Assembly: GCA_018001015.1 (NCBI GenBank)
Contig: JAGNIV010000002.1
Location: 186,001 to 250,000, forward strand
DNA from: Phenylobacterium sp.
GTDB taxonomy: Bacteria > Pseudomonadota > Alphaproteobacteria > Caulobacterales > Caulobacteraceae
Direction: 5' to 3'
DNA: 64,000 bases
The notes beneath the pieces are model-generated. The model saw only the letters and a program-made list of their open reading frames with translations. It did not search any database and was not told the origin of the DNA. Below are positions 1 to 8,547 of this stretch, piece after piece; the first letter of the stretch is position 1; each line of letters opens with the position of its first letter. Both the position numbers and the translations under genes were made by a program.

Positions 1-848
1 AACTCGCCGTTCTCGTAGAGGAACTCGATGGTGCCGACGCCGAGATAGCCGATGGCCTTGATCGCATCGACCACCACCTTACCGATCTTGGCGCGGCCGG
101 CCGCGTCGATGACCGGGGAGGGGGCCTCCTCCAGCACCTTCTGGTGACGCCGCTGCAGAGAGCAGTCGCGTTCCCCCAGATGGCAGACGTTGCCGAAGCT
201 GTCGGCGATCACCTGGATCTCGATGTGGCGCGGAGTCTGGAGGTAGCGCTCCATATAGACCGCGTCGTCGCCGAAGGCGGCGCGCGCCTCGGCCCGGGCG
301 GTGGAGACCGCTTCAGCCAGCTCGTCGGCGTTAAGGGCCACCTTCATGCCGCGCCCGCCACCGCCGGCGGCGGCCTTGATCAGCACCGGGAAGCCGATGT
401 CCTTGGCGGCGGCGAAGGCCTCTTCTTCGGTGGTCACGGCGCCGTCGGAGCCGGGGACCACGGGGATGCCCGCCTCCTTCACCGCCTGCTTGGCGGTGAT
501 CTTGTCCCCCATCATCGAGATGTGCTCGGCCTTGGGGCCGATGAAGGTGAGGCCATGGGCCGTGACGATCTCGGCGAACCGGGCGTTCTCCGACAGGAAG
601 CCGTAACCGGGATGGATGGCCTGGGCGCCGGTGATCTCGGCCGCCGCGATGATCGAGGGGATGTTCAGGTAGCTCTTGGCCGCCGAGCGCGGGCCGATGC
701 AGACGCTTTCGTCGGCCAGGCGCACCCACATGGCGCCGGCGTCGGCCTCCGAGTGGACCGCCACCGTCGATATGCCCATTTCCTTGCAGGCGCGGTGGAT
801 CCGCAGGGCGATCTCGCCCCGGTTTGCGATGAGGATTTTTTCGAACAT
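1..848 (-). CDS. accC: acetyl-CoA carboxylase, biotin carboxylase subunit (partial)
   Basis: ATP-dependent carboxylation of biotin carried on AccB, the first half-reaction of malonyl-CoA formation in fatty-acid synthesis (cytosol). The gene runs off the left edge of the window, so only about 282 N-terminal residues are present and no stop is seen. It opens [17 protein letters not shown], the classic biotin carboxylase N-domain, followed by [10 protein letters not shown] and the ATP-grasp glycine-rich loop [10 protein letters not shown] near residues 158-167. The ATG at 848 lies 4 bases beyond the accB stop on the same strand, so accB-accC form one operon. Identity is secure; only the C-terminal part is unseen. 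Confidence 0.97.
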   Translation of the reverse strand, partial: MFEKILIANRGEIALRIHRACKEMGISTVAVHSEADAGAMWVRLADESVCIGPRSAAKSYLNIPSIIAAAEITGAQAIHPGYGFLSENARFAEIVTAHGLTFIGPKAEHISMMGDKITAKQAVKEAGIPVVPGSDGAVTTEEEAFAAAKDIGFPVLIKAAAGGGGRGMKVALNADELAEAVSTARAEARAAFGDDAVYMERYLQTPRHIEIQVIADSFGNVCHLGERDCSLQRRHQKVLEEAPSPVIDAAGRAKIGKVVVDAIKAIGYLGVGTIEFLYENGE

Positions 849-852
849 CGGA

Positions 853-1350
853 CTACTCGATGACGACGAGGGGTTCGCCGAACTCCACGGGGTCGCCATC
901 GCCCACCAGGATCTCCACCACCTTGCCCGTCTTGGTGGCCGGGATCGGGTTCATGGTCTTCATGGCCTCGATGATCATCAGGGTCTGGCCGGCGGTCACC
1001 GTGTCGCCGACCTTCACGAAGGGCGGGGCCTCAGGAGAGGGCTGCATGTAGACGGTGCCCACCATCGGCGACTTCACCACGTCGCCGGCGGCGCGGGTGG
1101 CCGCAGGCGCTTCGGCCGCGGCGCCGGCGGGCGCGGCGGAGGCTGGGGCGGCCTGGATCGGCGCGTCGGCCATGGGGGCCTGCTGCACATACTGGGCGGG
1201 CGCGGCGGTCAGGGTGCGGGCGACGCGGATCTTCAGGCCGGAATGCTCCACCTCGATCTCGGTCAGGCCGGTATCGGTGAGGATGTCGGCCAGTTTGCGC
1301 ACCAGGCGCGCGTCGATCGGATCGGCGGGAGCCTTCGGAGTGCTAGCCAT
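853..1350 (-). CDS. accB: acetyl-CoA carboxylase biotin carboxyl carrier protein
   Basis: Carrier subunit that shuttles carboxybiotin between AccC and the carboxyltransferase. The 165-aa protein has an N-terminal helical part (residues 1-48), an Ala/Pro-rich flexible linker (about 49-90), and a C-terminal biotinyl domain with the EAMKT motif; Lys131 is the expected biotinylation site. The reading frame is open further upstream (to 1524), but the ATG at 1350 begins the conserved part and the extension would overlap aroQ, so 1350 is chosen. It lies between aroQ (upstream) and accC (downstream), all on the minus strand, as is common in alphaproteobacteria. Confidence 0.97.
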   Translation of the reverse strand: MASTPKAPADPIDARLVRKLADILTDTGLTEIEVEHSGLKIRVARTLTAAPAQYVQQAPMADAPIQAAPASAAPAGAAAEAPAATRAAGDVVKSPMVGTVYMQPSPEAPPFVKVGDTVTAGQTLMIIEAMKTMNPIPATKTGKVVEILVGDGDPVEFGEPLVVIE

Positions 1351-1382
1351 GGAAAAGACCCTTATTTTTTGGCTTGAGGAAG

Positions 1383-1820
1383 TTACGCGGACTGACCCGC
1401 GGCGGCTTCGATAGCCAGGACATAACTTTGCGCGCCGAAGCCGGACACCAGTCCGGTGGCCGCCAACGAAACGTAGGTTTCCCGGCGGAACGCCTCGCGC
1501 GACGCCGGGTTGGAGAGGTGGCACTCGACGATCGGGATATCGAGCATCTTCAAGGCGTCCAGCAGGGCGATGGAGGTGTGCCCATAGCCCGCCGGGTTGA
1601 TCACCAGGGCGCTGGCCTGGGTGCGGGCTTCCTGCACCCAGTCGATCAGCTGACCTTCGTGGTTGGATTGATGGAACACGACGGTGCGACCCAGGGCGGC
1701 GGCGCGTTGCTCACAGAGCTTGCGCACATCGTCCAGCGTGGCTTTTCCGTAAATCTCGGGCTCGCGGACGCCCAGGAGGTTGAGGTTGGGCCCGCTCAGC
1801 ACATAGATCGGTTTCGACAT
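1383..1820 (-). CDS. aroQ: type II 3-dehydroquinate dehydratase
   Basis: Converts 3-dehydroquinate to 3-dehydroshikimate, step three of the shikimate pathway, in the cytosol. At 145 aa it has normal family length. Visible motifs are GPNLNLLG (residues 10-17), the active-site Tyr24 in EIYG, QSNHEG, the Asn/Gly-rich [10 protein letters not shown] segment and the HLSN motif that carries the catalytic His. It is the first gene of an aroQ-accB-accC transcript; the gap to accB is 32 bases. A thiS-thiG pair starts divergently about 90 bases away. Confidence 0.96.
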   Translation of the reverse strand: MSKPIYVLSGPNLNLLGVREPEIYGKATLDDVRKLCEQRAAALGRTVVFHQSNHEGQLIDWVQEARTQASALVINPAGYGHTSIALLDALKMLDIPIVECHLSNPASREAFRRETYVSLAATGLVSGFGAQSYVLAIEAAAGQSA

Positions 1821-1910
1821 TCGGCTCCGCCGTCGATTCCGCCGTCTTGTAACGGGCGGCGGCGGGGGTCACAAGCACTGGGAATGGACGACGTGTTAGA
1901 CGAGGCGGTC

Positions 1911-2111
1911 ATGACCCTGACCATCAATGGCGAAGAGCGGTCATTTTCGGGCCTTTCGGACCTGGCCGCCCTGGTGCTGAGCCTGGGTCTGGACCCCCGC
2001 AAGGTGGCCGTGGAGCGCAATCTCGAGATCGTGCCGCGCTCGGCCTATGGCGCCACCGCGCTCTCCGACGGCGACCGGATCGAGATCGTCCACTTCATCG
2101 GAGGCGGCTGA
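1911..2111 (+). CDS. thiS: sulfur carrier protein ThiS
   Basis: Small ubiquitin-like sulfur carrier for the thiazole half of thiamine. The 66-aa product starts MTLTINGEE, ends in the required Gly-Gly (here IGGG), and has the usual ThiS length. The C-terminal glycine is adenylated and thiocarboxylated before sulfur transfer to ThiG. An upstream in-frame ATG at 1884 would add nine residues; I prefer 1911 because it matches the family N terminus. One base separates its stop from the thiG start, so the two are co-translated. No thiF, thiO or thiE is in the window. Confidence 0.9.
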   Translation: MTLTINGEERSFSGLSDLAALVLSLGLDPRKVAVERNLEIVPRSAYGATALSDGDRIEIVHFIGGG

Positions 2112-2112
2112 G

Positions 2113-2910
2113 ATGGACGGAACGACTCACACGGAAGCTCAGGACGACACGTGGACGGTCGCGGGCCGCACCTTCACCTCGCGGCTGATCGTCGGCACCG
2201 GCAAGTACAAGGACTACGCGCAGAACGCCGCCGCCGCCGAGGCGGCGGGCGCCGAGATCGTCACCGTGGCCCTGCGCCGGGTGAACCTGTCTGATCCCAG
2301 CCAGCAGATGCTGGTGGACTATGTGAAGCCCGACCGTTTCACCTACCTGCCCAATACCGCGGGCTGCTTCACAGGCGAGGAGGCGGTCCGCACCCTGCGC
2401 CTGGCCCGCGAGGCCGGCGGCTGGGACCTGGTGAAGCTGGAGGTGCTGTCGGACCCCAAGCTGCTCTATCCCGACATGGAAGAGACCCTGCGCGCCCTGA
2501 AGATGCTGATCGCCGAGGGCTTCCAGGTGATGGTCTACTGCACCGATGACCCGGTCTACGCCCGCAAGCTGGAGGAGGCCGGCGCCTGCGCCGTCATGCC
2601 GCTCGCCTCTCCGATCGGTTCAGGGCTAGGCATTCTCAACAAGGTCAATATCGGCCTGATCATCGAGCAGGCCAAGGTGCCGGTCCTGGTGGACGCCGGT
2701 CTCGGTACGGCGTCCGACGCCGCCATCGCCATGGAGATGGGCTGCGACGCCGTCCTGATGAACACCGCCATCTCCGACGCCCGCGACCCCATCCTCATGG
2801 CCAGCGCCATGAAGCACGCGGTCATCGCCGGGCGTCAGGCCTTCCTGGCCGGCCGCATGCCGCGGCGGGTCTACGGCGACCCGTCCTCGCCGCAGTCTGG
2901 GCTGATCTGA
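2113..2910 (+). CDS. thiG: thiazole synthase ThiG
   Basis: Condenses deoxyxylulose-5-phosphate, dehydroglycine and ThiS-borne sulfur into the thiamine thiazole phosphate. The 265-aa TIM-barrel protein contains [11 protein letters not shown] near residue 24, the Schiff-base Lys108 in LVKLEVLSD, and the phosphate-binding loops [12 protein letters not shown] and [11 protein letters not shown]. It directly follows thiS with a one-base gap. The ATG at 2113 is used; the open frame extends upstream only inside thiS. Confidence 0.96.
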   Translation: MDGTTHTEAQDDTWTVAGRTFTSRLIVGTGKYKDYAQNAAAAEAAGAEIVTVALRRVNLSDPSQQMLVDYVKPDRFTYLPNTAGCFTGEEAVRTLRLAREAGGWDLVKLEVLSDPKLLYPDMEETLRALKMLIAEGFQVMVYCTDDPVYARKLEEAGACAVMPLASPIGSGLGILNKVNIGLIIEQAKVPVLVDAGLGTASDAAIAMEMGCDAVLMNTAISDARDPILMASAMKHAVIAGRQAFLAGRMPRRVYGDPSSPQSGLI

Positions 2911-2974
2911 GCAGGGCTGGCCTTCCGTAGCGCCAAGGCGGCAAGCTCCTCCCAACAACAAGGGAGGAGCCGCC

Positions 2975-3775
2975 ATGGGGCAGGCCAAGGGTCGCAAGTC
3001 GATCTTCATCACCGGGGCCGCCTCGGGCATGGGGCGGGAGACCGCGCGGCTGTTCCGCGAGAAGGGCTGGTTCGTCGGCGGCTATGACGTCAATGCGCAG
3101 GGCCTGAAGGATCTCGAAGCCGAGCTGGGCGAGGAGAACTGCCTGGTCCGCACCCTGGACGTCACCGACCGCGCTGATTTCCAGGCCGCCTTCGCCGAGT
3201 TCGGCGCGGCCACCGGCGGCAGGCTCGACCTGCTCTACAACAATGCCGGCATCGGTAAGGGCGGCCCCTTCGCCGACCAGGCCTTCGAGGACGTCATGGC
3301 CGTGGTCCAGGTCAATTTCGTCGGCGTGCTGATCGGCATCCACGAGGGGATCAAGCTGCTGAAGGCCACCCCCAACTCCCTCTGCTTCACCACCTCCTCA
3401 TCCTCGGCCACCTTCGGCATGGCCGGGATCGCGGTCTATTCGGCCACCAAGCACGCGGTGAAGGGCCTCAGCGAGGCGCTGTCGGTGGAGTTCAAGGCCT
3501 ACGGGGTCCGCGTCGCCGACGTGCTGCCCGGCCTGATCGACACCCCGATCCTGCCCCCCGGCGCGGCGGCCAACGCCCCCAAGGAGGGCCTGTTCCGCGC
3601 CATCCCGCCGATGGACGTGGCCAAGGTGGTGTGGGAGGCTTATCGCTCGGATAAATTGCATTGGTACGTCCCGCCCGAACTGGTCGAGCTGGACAAGGCC
3701 GCCACCCTGGCGCCCGAGGCCACCCGCGATCAGATGGCCGCCGGCTCGCTGTTCTCGATGCAGCCGAAAGACTAG
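2975..3775 (+). CDS. SDR family oxidoreductase
   Basis: NAD(P)-dependent short-chain dehydrogenase of 266 aa, substrate unknown. The Rossmann cofactor motif TGAASGMG is at residues 13-20, NNAG at 89-92, a serine run at 141-144 that supplies the catalytic Ser, and YSATK with Tyr155 and Lys159. All classical-SDR catalytic residues are therefore present. A strong ribosome site (gggaggag) precedes the ATG. The stop codon overlaps the stop of the convergent FAD oxidoreductase by four bases. Confidence 0.9.
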   Translation: MGQAKGRKSIFITGAASGMGRETARLFREKGWFVGGYDVNAQGLKDLEAELGEENCLVRTLDVTDRADFQAAFAEFGAATGGRLDLLYNNAGIGKGGPFADQAFEDVMAVVQVNFVGVLIGIHEGIKLLKATPNSLCFTTSSSSATFGMAGIAVYSATKHAVKGLSEALSVEFKAYGVRVADVLPGLIDTPILPPGAAANAPKEGLFRAIPPMDVAKVVWEAYRSDKLHWYVPPELVELDKAATLAPEATRDQMAAGSLFSMQPKD

Positions 3776-5259
3776 GCGGCGGCCAGCCGGTCGATGTCCA
3801 GCTGCGGTGAGAGCCCCAGCCTGGTCATCATCTCGTGCCGCTCCGGCCCCAACTTGGGCGGATAGGCCGCGGCGTTGGCGCGTCTGCCCCGCGCCCAATA
3901 GCCCAGCACGCGCAACATGTTGGCGGGCCTCTTCAGCCAGGCCGAGGGGTGTTCCAGCATGTGGAAGCCCCGCAGGGCGGCCCGCAGCAGGCCGACGTCG
4001 GAGCGGATCGCAACGGCCACCCCGTCCTCCAGGAACCGCTTCATCAGCCGGGCCTTCAGCTTCGGCCTGTGGCCGGGGGTCAGGGTGTTGCGGGCCAGGC
4101 GGATCGCCTGGCGGTCCTGGTTGAGCATGTCCTGATAGTAGGGCTTGAGGCTCGTATTGATGCGGTCCTGGTAGACCACCAGCCGCGCGGCCGGATCGGC
4201 CGTCTGGCCAAGGGAATCGCGCAGGGCGTAGGCGCTGATGGCGGCGAAGGAACAGCCTCGGCCGTATAGGGGGTTGGTCCGCACCAGGCTGTCGCCCAGG
4301 GGGAAGTAACCCAGCACCGTCGCCGCGCCGCCGGGCGTCATGTCGCGCCAGCGGCTGTGCAGGTCGCCCATGCCGAACACCCGGCTGACGCCCTGGGCGC
4401 GGGCCGGATCCACCCAGGGGACCAGGCCGGGAATCTGCAGGCAGATGCCATTGAAGGTTTCGGGACTGACGATGGCCTTGCGCATCTCCATCTCGATCTC
4501 CGGCACGCACATGGTGATGGAGAACCAGCCGTTGTCGGCCGGGAAGACGCCGTACTTCAGGAACCCCAGGTCGCCGGTGCCGGGAGACTTGCCCCGCGGC
4601 GGTTCGGTCATGCTGGGGTTCAGGCGATAGTGGCGCGTGAAATAGAGGATGCCGGCGGTCTCGGACTCCTCGGTGATCGCCGCCCCGGCCTCCCGGAGCT
4701 GGTCGATGGCGGCCGTGGTGCGGCCGGCGGCGTCCACCACCAGGTCGCCGAGGATCTCCTCGCCGTTCTCGATCGTCACCCCGGTGACGCGCGGCGGGGC
4801 ACCCGGCTCGATCTTCAGGCCGGTGACGAAGACCTCGGAGCGAATCTTCACATTGGCCAACCGTTCCACATAGCGGCGGATCACCAGCTCCAGGGTGGTG
4901 CGGCGGCTGGTGAGGACCACGAAATCGCGATCCTCAGGCTGCGGCCGATAACCCTTCTTCAGTTCGTCGCTGAGCATCTGGTCGAAGCCCAGGTCGCGGG
5001 CTCCGGCCTCCAGCAGGTCGGCCAGGAGCCTCGGGTGCTCATCGCGCAAGATCAGTCTCAGACGGGCCAGGAAGGCGTGGCTGTGGCGCAGGTGGCCGAC
5101 CCCGCGGCGGCTCCAGTCGGCGAAGGCCGCGTCGGCGTCGCCGGTGGGCGGTGGGGGGTCACGTTCCAGCAGGATGAGCTCGCGTTCCGGCGCGGCCAAG
5201 GCCAGAGCCGCACAGAGCCCGCCGATCCCCGCCCCGATCACAAGTACGCGCTCGCTCAT
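3772..5259 (-). CDS. FAD-dependent oxidoreductase/monooxygenase-like protein
   Basis: A 495-aa flavoprotein. The N-terminal dinucleotide fold reads VLVIGAGIGGLCAALALA (GxGxxG near residues 9-14) followed by the ribose-binding acidic residue in LLERD. A second conserved stretch, LVVDAAGR, and a C-terminal FAD motif near GYFPLGDSLVRTNP with RGCS after it fit group A monooxygenase or halogenase-like flavoproteins. The reading frame stays open upstream to 5550, but the ATG at 5259 begins exactly at the FAD fold. Substrate is not predictable from sequence. The gene is divergent from the methyltransferase at 5531. Confidence 0.85.
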   Translation of the reverse strand: MSERVLVIGAGIGGLCAALALAAPERELILLERDPPPPTGDADAAFADWSRRGVGHLRHSHAFLARLRLILRDEHPRLLADLLEAGARDLGFDQMLSDELKKGYRPQPEDRDFVVLTSRRTTLELVIRRYVERLANVKIRSEVFVTGLKIEPGAPPRVTGVTIENGEEILGDLVVDAAGRTTAAIDQLREAGAAITEESETAGILYFTRHYRLNPSMTEPPRGKSPGTGDLGFLKYGVFPADNGWFSITMCVPEIEMEMRKAIVSPETFNGICLQIPGLVPWVDPARAQGVSRVFGMGDLHSRWRDMTPGGAATVLGYFPLGDSLVRTNPLYGRGCSFAAISAYALRDSLGQTADPAARLVVYQDRINTSLKPYYQDMLNQDRQAIRLARNTLTPGHRPKLKARLMKRFLEDGVAVAIRSDVGLLRAALRGFHMLEHPSAWLKRPANMLRVLGYWARGRRANAAAYPPKLGPERHEMMTRLGLSPQLDIDRLAAA

Positions 5260-5530
5260 GTCGTCTCCCCGGGCGGCTTTTCTTTTCAGACTGACACGGG
5301 CGCCGGGGGGGAAGCAAAGGGGGGACTTTACAGCCGGGGTTGTCAAGGCTATCGCCCCGCCATGCTGCGTTGCGCCGCCCAGATCATGATCTCCACCACC
5401 ATCGCTCCCTCGCGGGGCGTTGGAAGGTCTGTGCGCGTCTAGCAGTCCCCTCCCAACAGCCCCGCCGGACACGGACGGGGCTGGAGGATCGGCCACCCTG
5501 TCACCCGGAACACCGAGACAGGACGTCCCA

Positions 5531-6337
5531 ATGGCCCACGATGACCTCAACCCGAATGCGTTCTATGGCGGCGGCCTCGCCGTCGAGAGCTACGACCTGT
5601 TCGCCGCCCAGAACGACGCCCTGGCGGGCGACATCGACTTCTACCTCGACCTGGCCCGCGACCGCGGCGGCAAGGTGCTGGAGCTGGCCTGCGGCACGGG
5701 CCGTATCCTGACCCCCCTGGCGGAGGCGGGATTCGAAGTCACCGGCGTGGAGATCTCGCGCGCCATGCTGGACCTGGCCGACCGCAAGCTCCAGGCCCTG
5801 AGGCCCTCGGCCTGGGGCCGCGCGCGGCTGGTCTGCGCGCCCATGCAGGACTTCGAGACCCAGGATCGGTTCGACCTGGCGTTGCTCCCGGCGCGATCCT
5901 TCCAGCACCTGACCGACCCGGCCGATCAGAGGAAGACCCTGGAGCGGGTCTGGCGTTGCCTGAACCCCGGCGGGATGCTGGTCATCGACATGTTCGACGC
6001 CCGGCTGGACACGTGTGTCGGCGAGCCGCCGCGCGCCCCGCCGCGAGAGGCGGTCGATCCCGTCACCGGCCGCCGCTTCCGCAGGACTTGCCTCGGCCGT
6101 CAGGCGGACCCGTTCAACCAGACGACGGGGGAGCGGATGCGGATCGAGGAACTGGACGCCGAGGGTTCCGTGCTGGGCAGCCACGAGACGTCGTGGACCC
6201 TGCGCTGGTCGACGCGCCAGGAGATGGCCTATCTGCTGGAACTCACCGGCTTCGAGACGCTCAGCGTCTATTCCGACTTCCAGCGGTCGCCCGCGGCCTA
6301 TGGCCGTGAGCAGCTCTGGGTGGCGCGCGCGGTCTAA
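5531..6337 (+). CDS. class I SAM-dependent methyltransferase
   Basis: A 268-aa methyltransferase with motif I VLELACGTGRI (about residues 51-61), acidic post-I residue in TGVEISRAML, and a conserved LNPGGMLVIDMFD segment. It resembles the broad Methyltransf_25 type group and the acceptor is unknown. The ATG at 5531 gives the normal N terminus; an in-frame upstream start at 5420 would add a low-complexity tail. A GC-rich hairpin (5457-5483) lies in the leader. Its stop overlaps the convergent DsbA-like gene by four bases. Confidence 0.85.
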   Translation: MAHDDLNPNAFYGGGLAVESYDLFAAQNDALAGDIDFYLDLARDRGGKVLELACGTGRILTPLAEAGFEVTGVEISRAMLDLADRKLQALRPSAWGRARLVCAPMQDFETQDRFDLALLPARSFQHLTDPADQRKTLERVWRCLNPGGMLVIDMFDARLDTCVGEPPRAPPREAVDPVTGRRFRRTCLGRQADPFNQTTGERMRIEELDAEGSVLGSHETSWTLRWSTRQEMAYLLELTGFETLSVYSDFQRSPAAYGREQLWVARAV

Positions 6338-7062
6338 CCCACCCGCTTGAGATCGCCGGCCTTGGCCGCCGCGATGGCGGCGCGCAGGGCCGGCATGTCG
6401 GCGCCGGGGACCAGGCGATCACCGACGATAAAGGCTGGCGTGCCCTCGATGCCGAGCGCCTGGGCCAGTTCTCGGGTCTCGGAGATGTGCTTCTGGACAG
6501 CCGCGGACTCCCCGGCGGCGCGCGCCTGGGCGGGATTGATCCCCACGGCGGCGAGGTGGCGATCGATGGAGGCGCCGTCGAGGGCCTTCTCGCCCATGAA
6601 GCTCTGATAAAGGGCCAGGCCCTTGGCCTTGCCGGCCGGCGACAGGGCGACTTGCGCCGCGAGGGTCGATTCGCCCCCGAAGATCGGGAACTCCTTGAAC
6701 ACGAAGCGGACGTCCGGGTTGTCGCGGATGATCTGCAGAATTTCCGGCGCCGAGGATTTGCAGTAGCCGCAGCGGTAATCGAAGAATTCCACCACGGTGA
6801 TCATGCCGTTGGGGTTGGCCACGAAGTCGCGGGGGTCCCGCTCCAAGGCCTCGCGGTGCTTGACCATACCGGCCTTGGCCAGGTTGGCGGCGTCGGCGAT
6901 CTTCTTCTCTTGCAGCTTCTGCACCGCCTCCTCGATCACCTCGGGGTGCTCCAGGAGATAGGCGCGCACCTTCTGGCCGAAGGCGGCGTCGGCGGTCTTC
7001 TGGCAACCGGCGAGGGCGAGGATGGCGGCAAGCGCCAGGACGGCTCGGAACGGAGTTTTCAT
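6334..7062 (-). CDS. DsbA-family thioredoxin-fold lipoprotein
   Basis: Predicted envelope disulfide oxidoreductase of 242 aa. It begins with a lipoprotein signal peptide whose lipobox LAGC places the lipidated cysteine at residue 20. The redox motif CGYC is at 98-101 in FFDYRCGYCK, and the cis-proline loop appears as GTPAFIVGD near the C terminus. This layout fits DsbA/ScsC-like proteins that act in the periplasm; lipid anchoring to a membrane is inferred from the lipobox. It lies 31 bases downstream of the M48 peptidase gene on the same strand, which suggests a joint envelope-quality-control role. Confidence 0.88.
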   Translation of the reverse strand: MKTPFRAVLALAAILALAGCQKTADAAFGQKVRAYLLEHPEVIEEAVQKLQEKKIADAANLAKAGMVKHREALERDPRDFVANPNGMITVVEFFDYRCGYCKSSAPEILQIIRDNPDVRFVFKEFPIFGGESTLAAQVALSPAGKAKGLALYQSFMGEKALDGASIDRHLAAVGINPAQARAAGESAAVQKHISETRELAQALGIEGTPAFIVGDRLVPGADMPALRAAIAAAKAGDLKRVG

Positions 7063-7093
7063 TAAGTCTGCTTGGCTTGGGGTGCGAGAGAGG

Positions 7094-8497
7094 TCAGCGG
7101 ATCGAGCCACGGCGGATCGAGCCTTCCTTGGCCAGGTCCTTCAGGTCGTCCTTGCTGGGAGATGAGGCCAGGACGATGTCCGTGGCGCGTCGCCATTCGG
7201 GCGTGGATTTTTCCAGCTTCTCGCGGGCGCGCATGGCGAAGACCAGAGCCTGCTGGCGATTGCCGATCTGGAAATTGTATTCGGCGGTGGCGTAGCGGGC
7301 CAGGCCGTCCTGCTCCTTGTGGTCGTAGGCCTGAGCGAGCAGACGCCAAGCCTCGGCGTTCTCATCGTCGATGGCGAGCGACCGCTTCAGCTCGCCGATG
7401 CCCTCATCGACCTTCTTCTCGTCGGTGAGCGCGATGAGGGTCTGGCCCAGATTGATGCGCAGCAGAGGCGCCTCGGGCTTCAGCTCGACCGATTTGCGCT
7501 GCGGCGCCTCGGCCTCGTCGGCCCGGCCGAACTCAAACAGAATCTGGCCTTTGAGCTCGTAGAGGTAGGGGTTGTCAGGCTGCTGGGTCAGCAGGTTGTC
7601 GATGATCTTCAGGGCCTTGTCCGGCTCCTTGAGCTGGTAGTAGGCGATCGCCCGGCCGTAGCGGGTGGTATAGGACTGATCCTTCTCGTCCAGCCGTCCC
7701 ATGACCAGCTGAGGATTGATGAAGGCGTCCAGCTTCATCTTCATGATGGCGTGCTCGGACATGGCCTCCGCACTGTCTTTCTGGTCGTAGTGGCGCAACA
7801 CCTGGGCGCGGCTGCGCAGCGCCTCGATCCGGTCTGACGACAGGGGATGGCTTCGGAAATAGGCGAAGCGGCGCGCCTCCTGGAACACCTCCTGATAGCG
7901 GAAGTTGTCGAAGAACTTGACGAGGCCTCGGCCCGACAGGCCGGCCTTCTCCAGATAGGTTAGGCCCGCCTGGTCGGCGCGGGATTCCTGTTCACGGCTG
8001 TAGCCCATGGCGCCTAGCGTGCCGAAATAGTTGGCGCTGCCCACCAGGCCGGCCGCCGCCTCCGCGGAGCCCGCCAGGGCCGCCAGGACGCCGAGGCCCA
8101 TGGTCAGCAGGAAGGGTCTCATGCCCGCCGAGTTCATGTCGCCGGAGCGCGCCGAATGGCCGCCGGCCAAGTGGCCGATCTCGTGGGCCATGACCCCCTG
8201 GAGCTGGTTGGGGTTTTCGGTCTCCAGGATCAGGCCGGTATAGACCGCCATCTGACCTGGCCCGGCCGAGGCCTGCAGGTCCTTCGAGCCGATCAGCAGG
8301 ATGCGGATGGACTTGGAGTCGACGCCGGCCGCTTCGAACAGCGGCACGGAGTCCTTGCGAAGGGTCTCCTCGATCTCGGTGTCCCGGATCAGGGAAACGC
8401 CCTCCTGGGCCCGCGCTGGCGCGGCATGAACCACGAGGCTGACCGCCAGGCTCGCCGTTAGGGCCAGGCGGGAAAGCGAGCGAGTAGGGGACGCCAT
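7094..8497 (-). CDS. M48 family metalloprotease with TPR repeats (BepA/YfgC-like)
   Basis: Periplasmic zinc protease of about 467 aa. After a signal peptide ending near PARAQ comes the M48 domain with HEIGH (about residues 105-109) and the third zinc ligand in SREQESRAD. The C-terminal half is built of tetratricopeptide-like repeats. This architecture matches BepA/YfgC, which assists outer-membrane protein assembly and degrades misfolded forms. The ATG at 8497 is preceded by GGAG at good spacing and directly begins the signal peptide; an in-frame ATG at 8530 is possible. rne lies 50 bases upstream on the same strand. Confidence 0.9.
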   Translation of the reverse strand: MASPTRSLSRLALTASLAVSLVVHAAPARAQEGVSLIRDTEIEETLRKDSVPLFEAAGVDSKSIRILLIGSKDLQASAGPGQMAVYTGLILETENPNQLQGVMAHEIGHLAGGHSARSGDMNSAGMRPFLLTMGLGVLAALAGSAEAAAGLVGSANYFGTLGAMGYSREQESRADQAGLTYLEKAGLSGRGLVKFFDNFRYQEVFQEARRFAYFRSHPLSSDRIEALRSRAQVLRHYDQKDSAEAMSEHAIMKMKLDAFINPQLVMGRLDEKDQSYTTRYGRAIAYYQLKEPDKALKIIDNLLTQQPDNPYLYELKGQILFEFGRADEAEAPQRKSVELKPEAPLLRINLGQTLIALTDEKKVDEGIGELKRSLAIDDENAEAWRLLAQAYDHKEQDGLARYATAEYNFQIGNRQQALVFAMRAREKLEKSTPEWRRATDIVLASSPSKDDLKDLAKEGSIRRGSIR

Positions 8498-8547
8498 CGT
8501 CGAAACTCCAAGCGCCCCCCAGCCCTTCATAGGTTCAGCCTAACCCG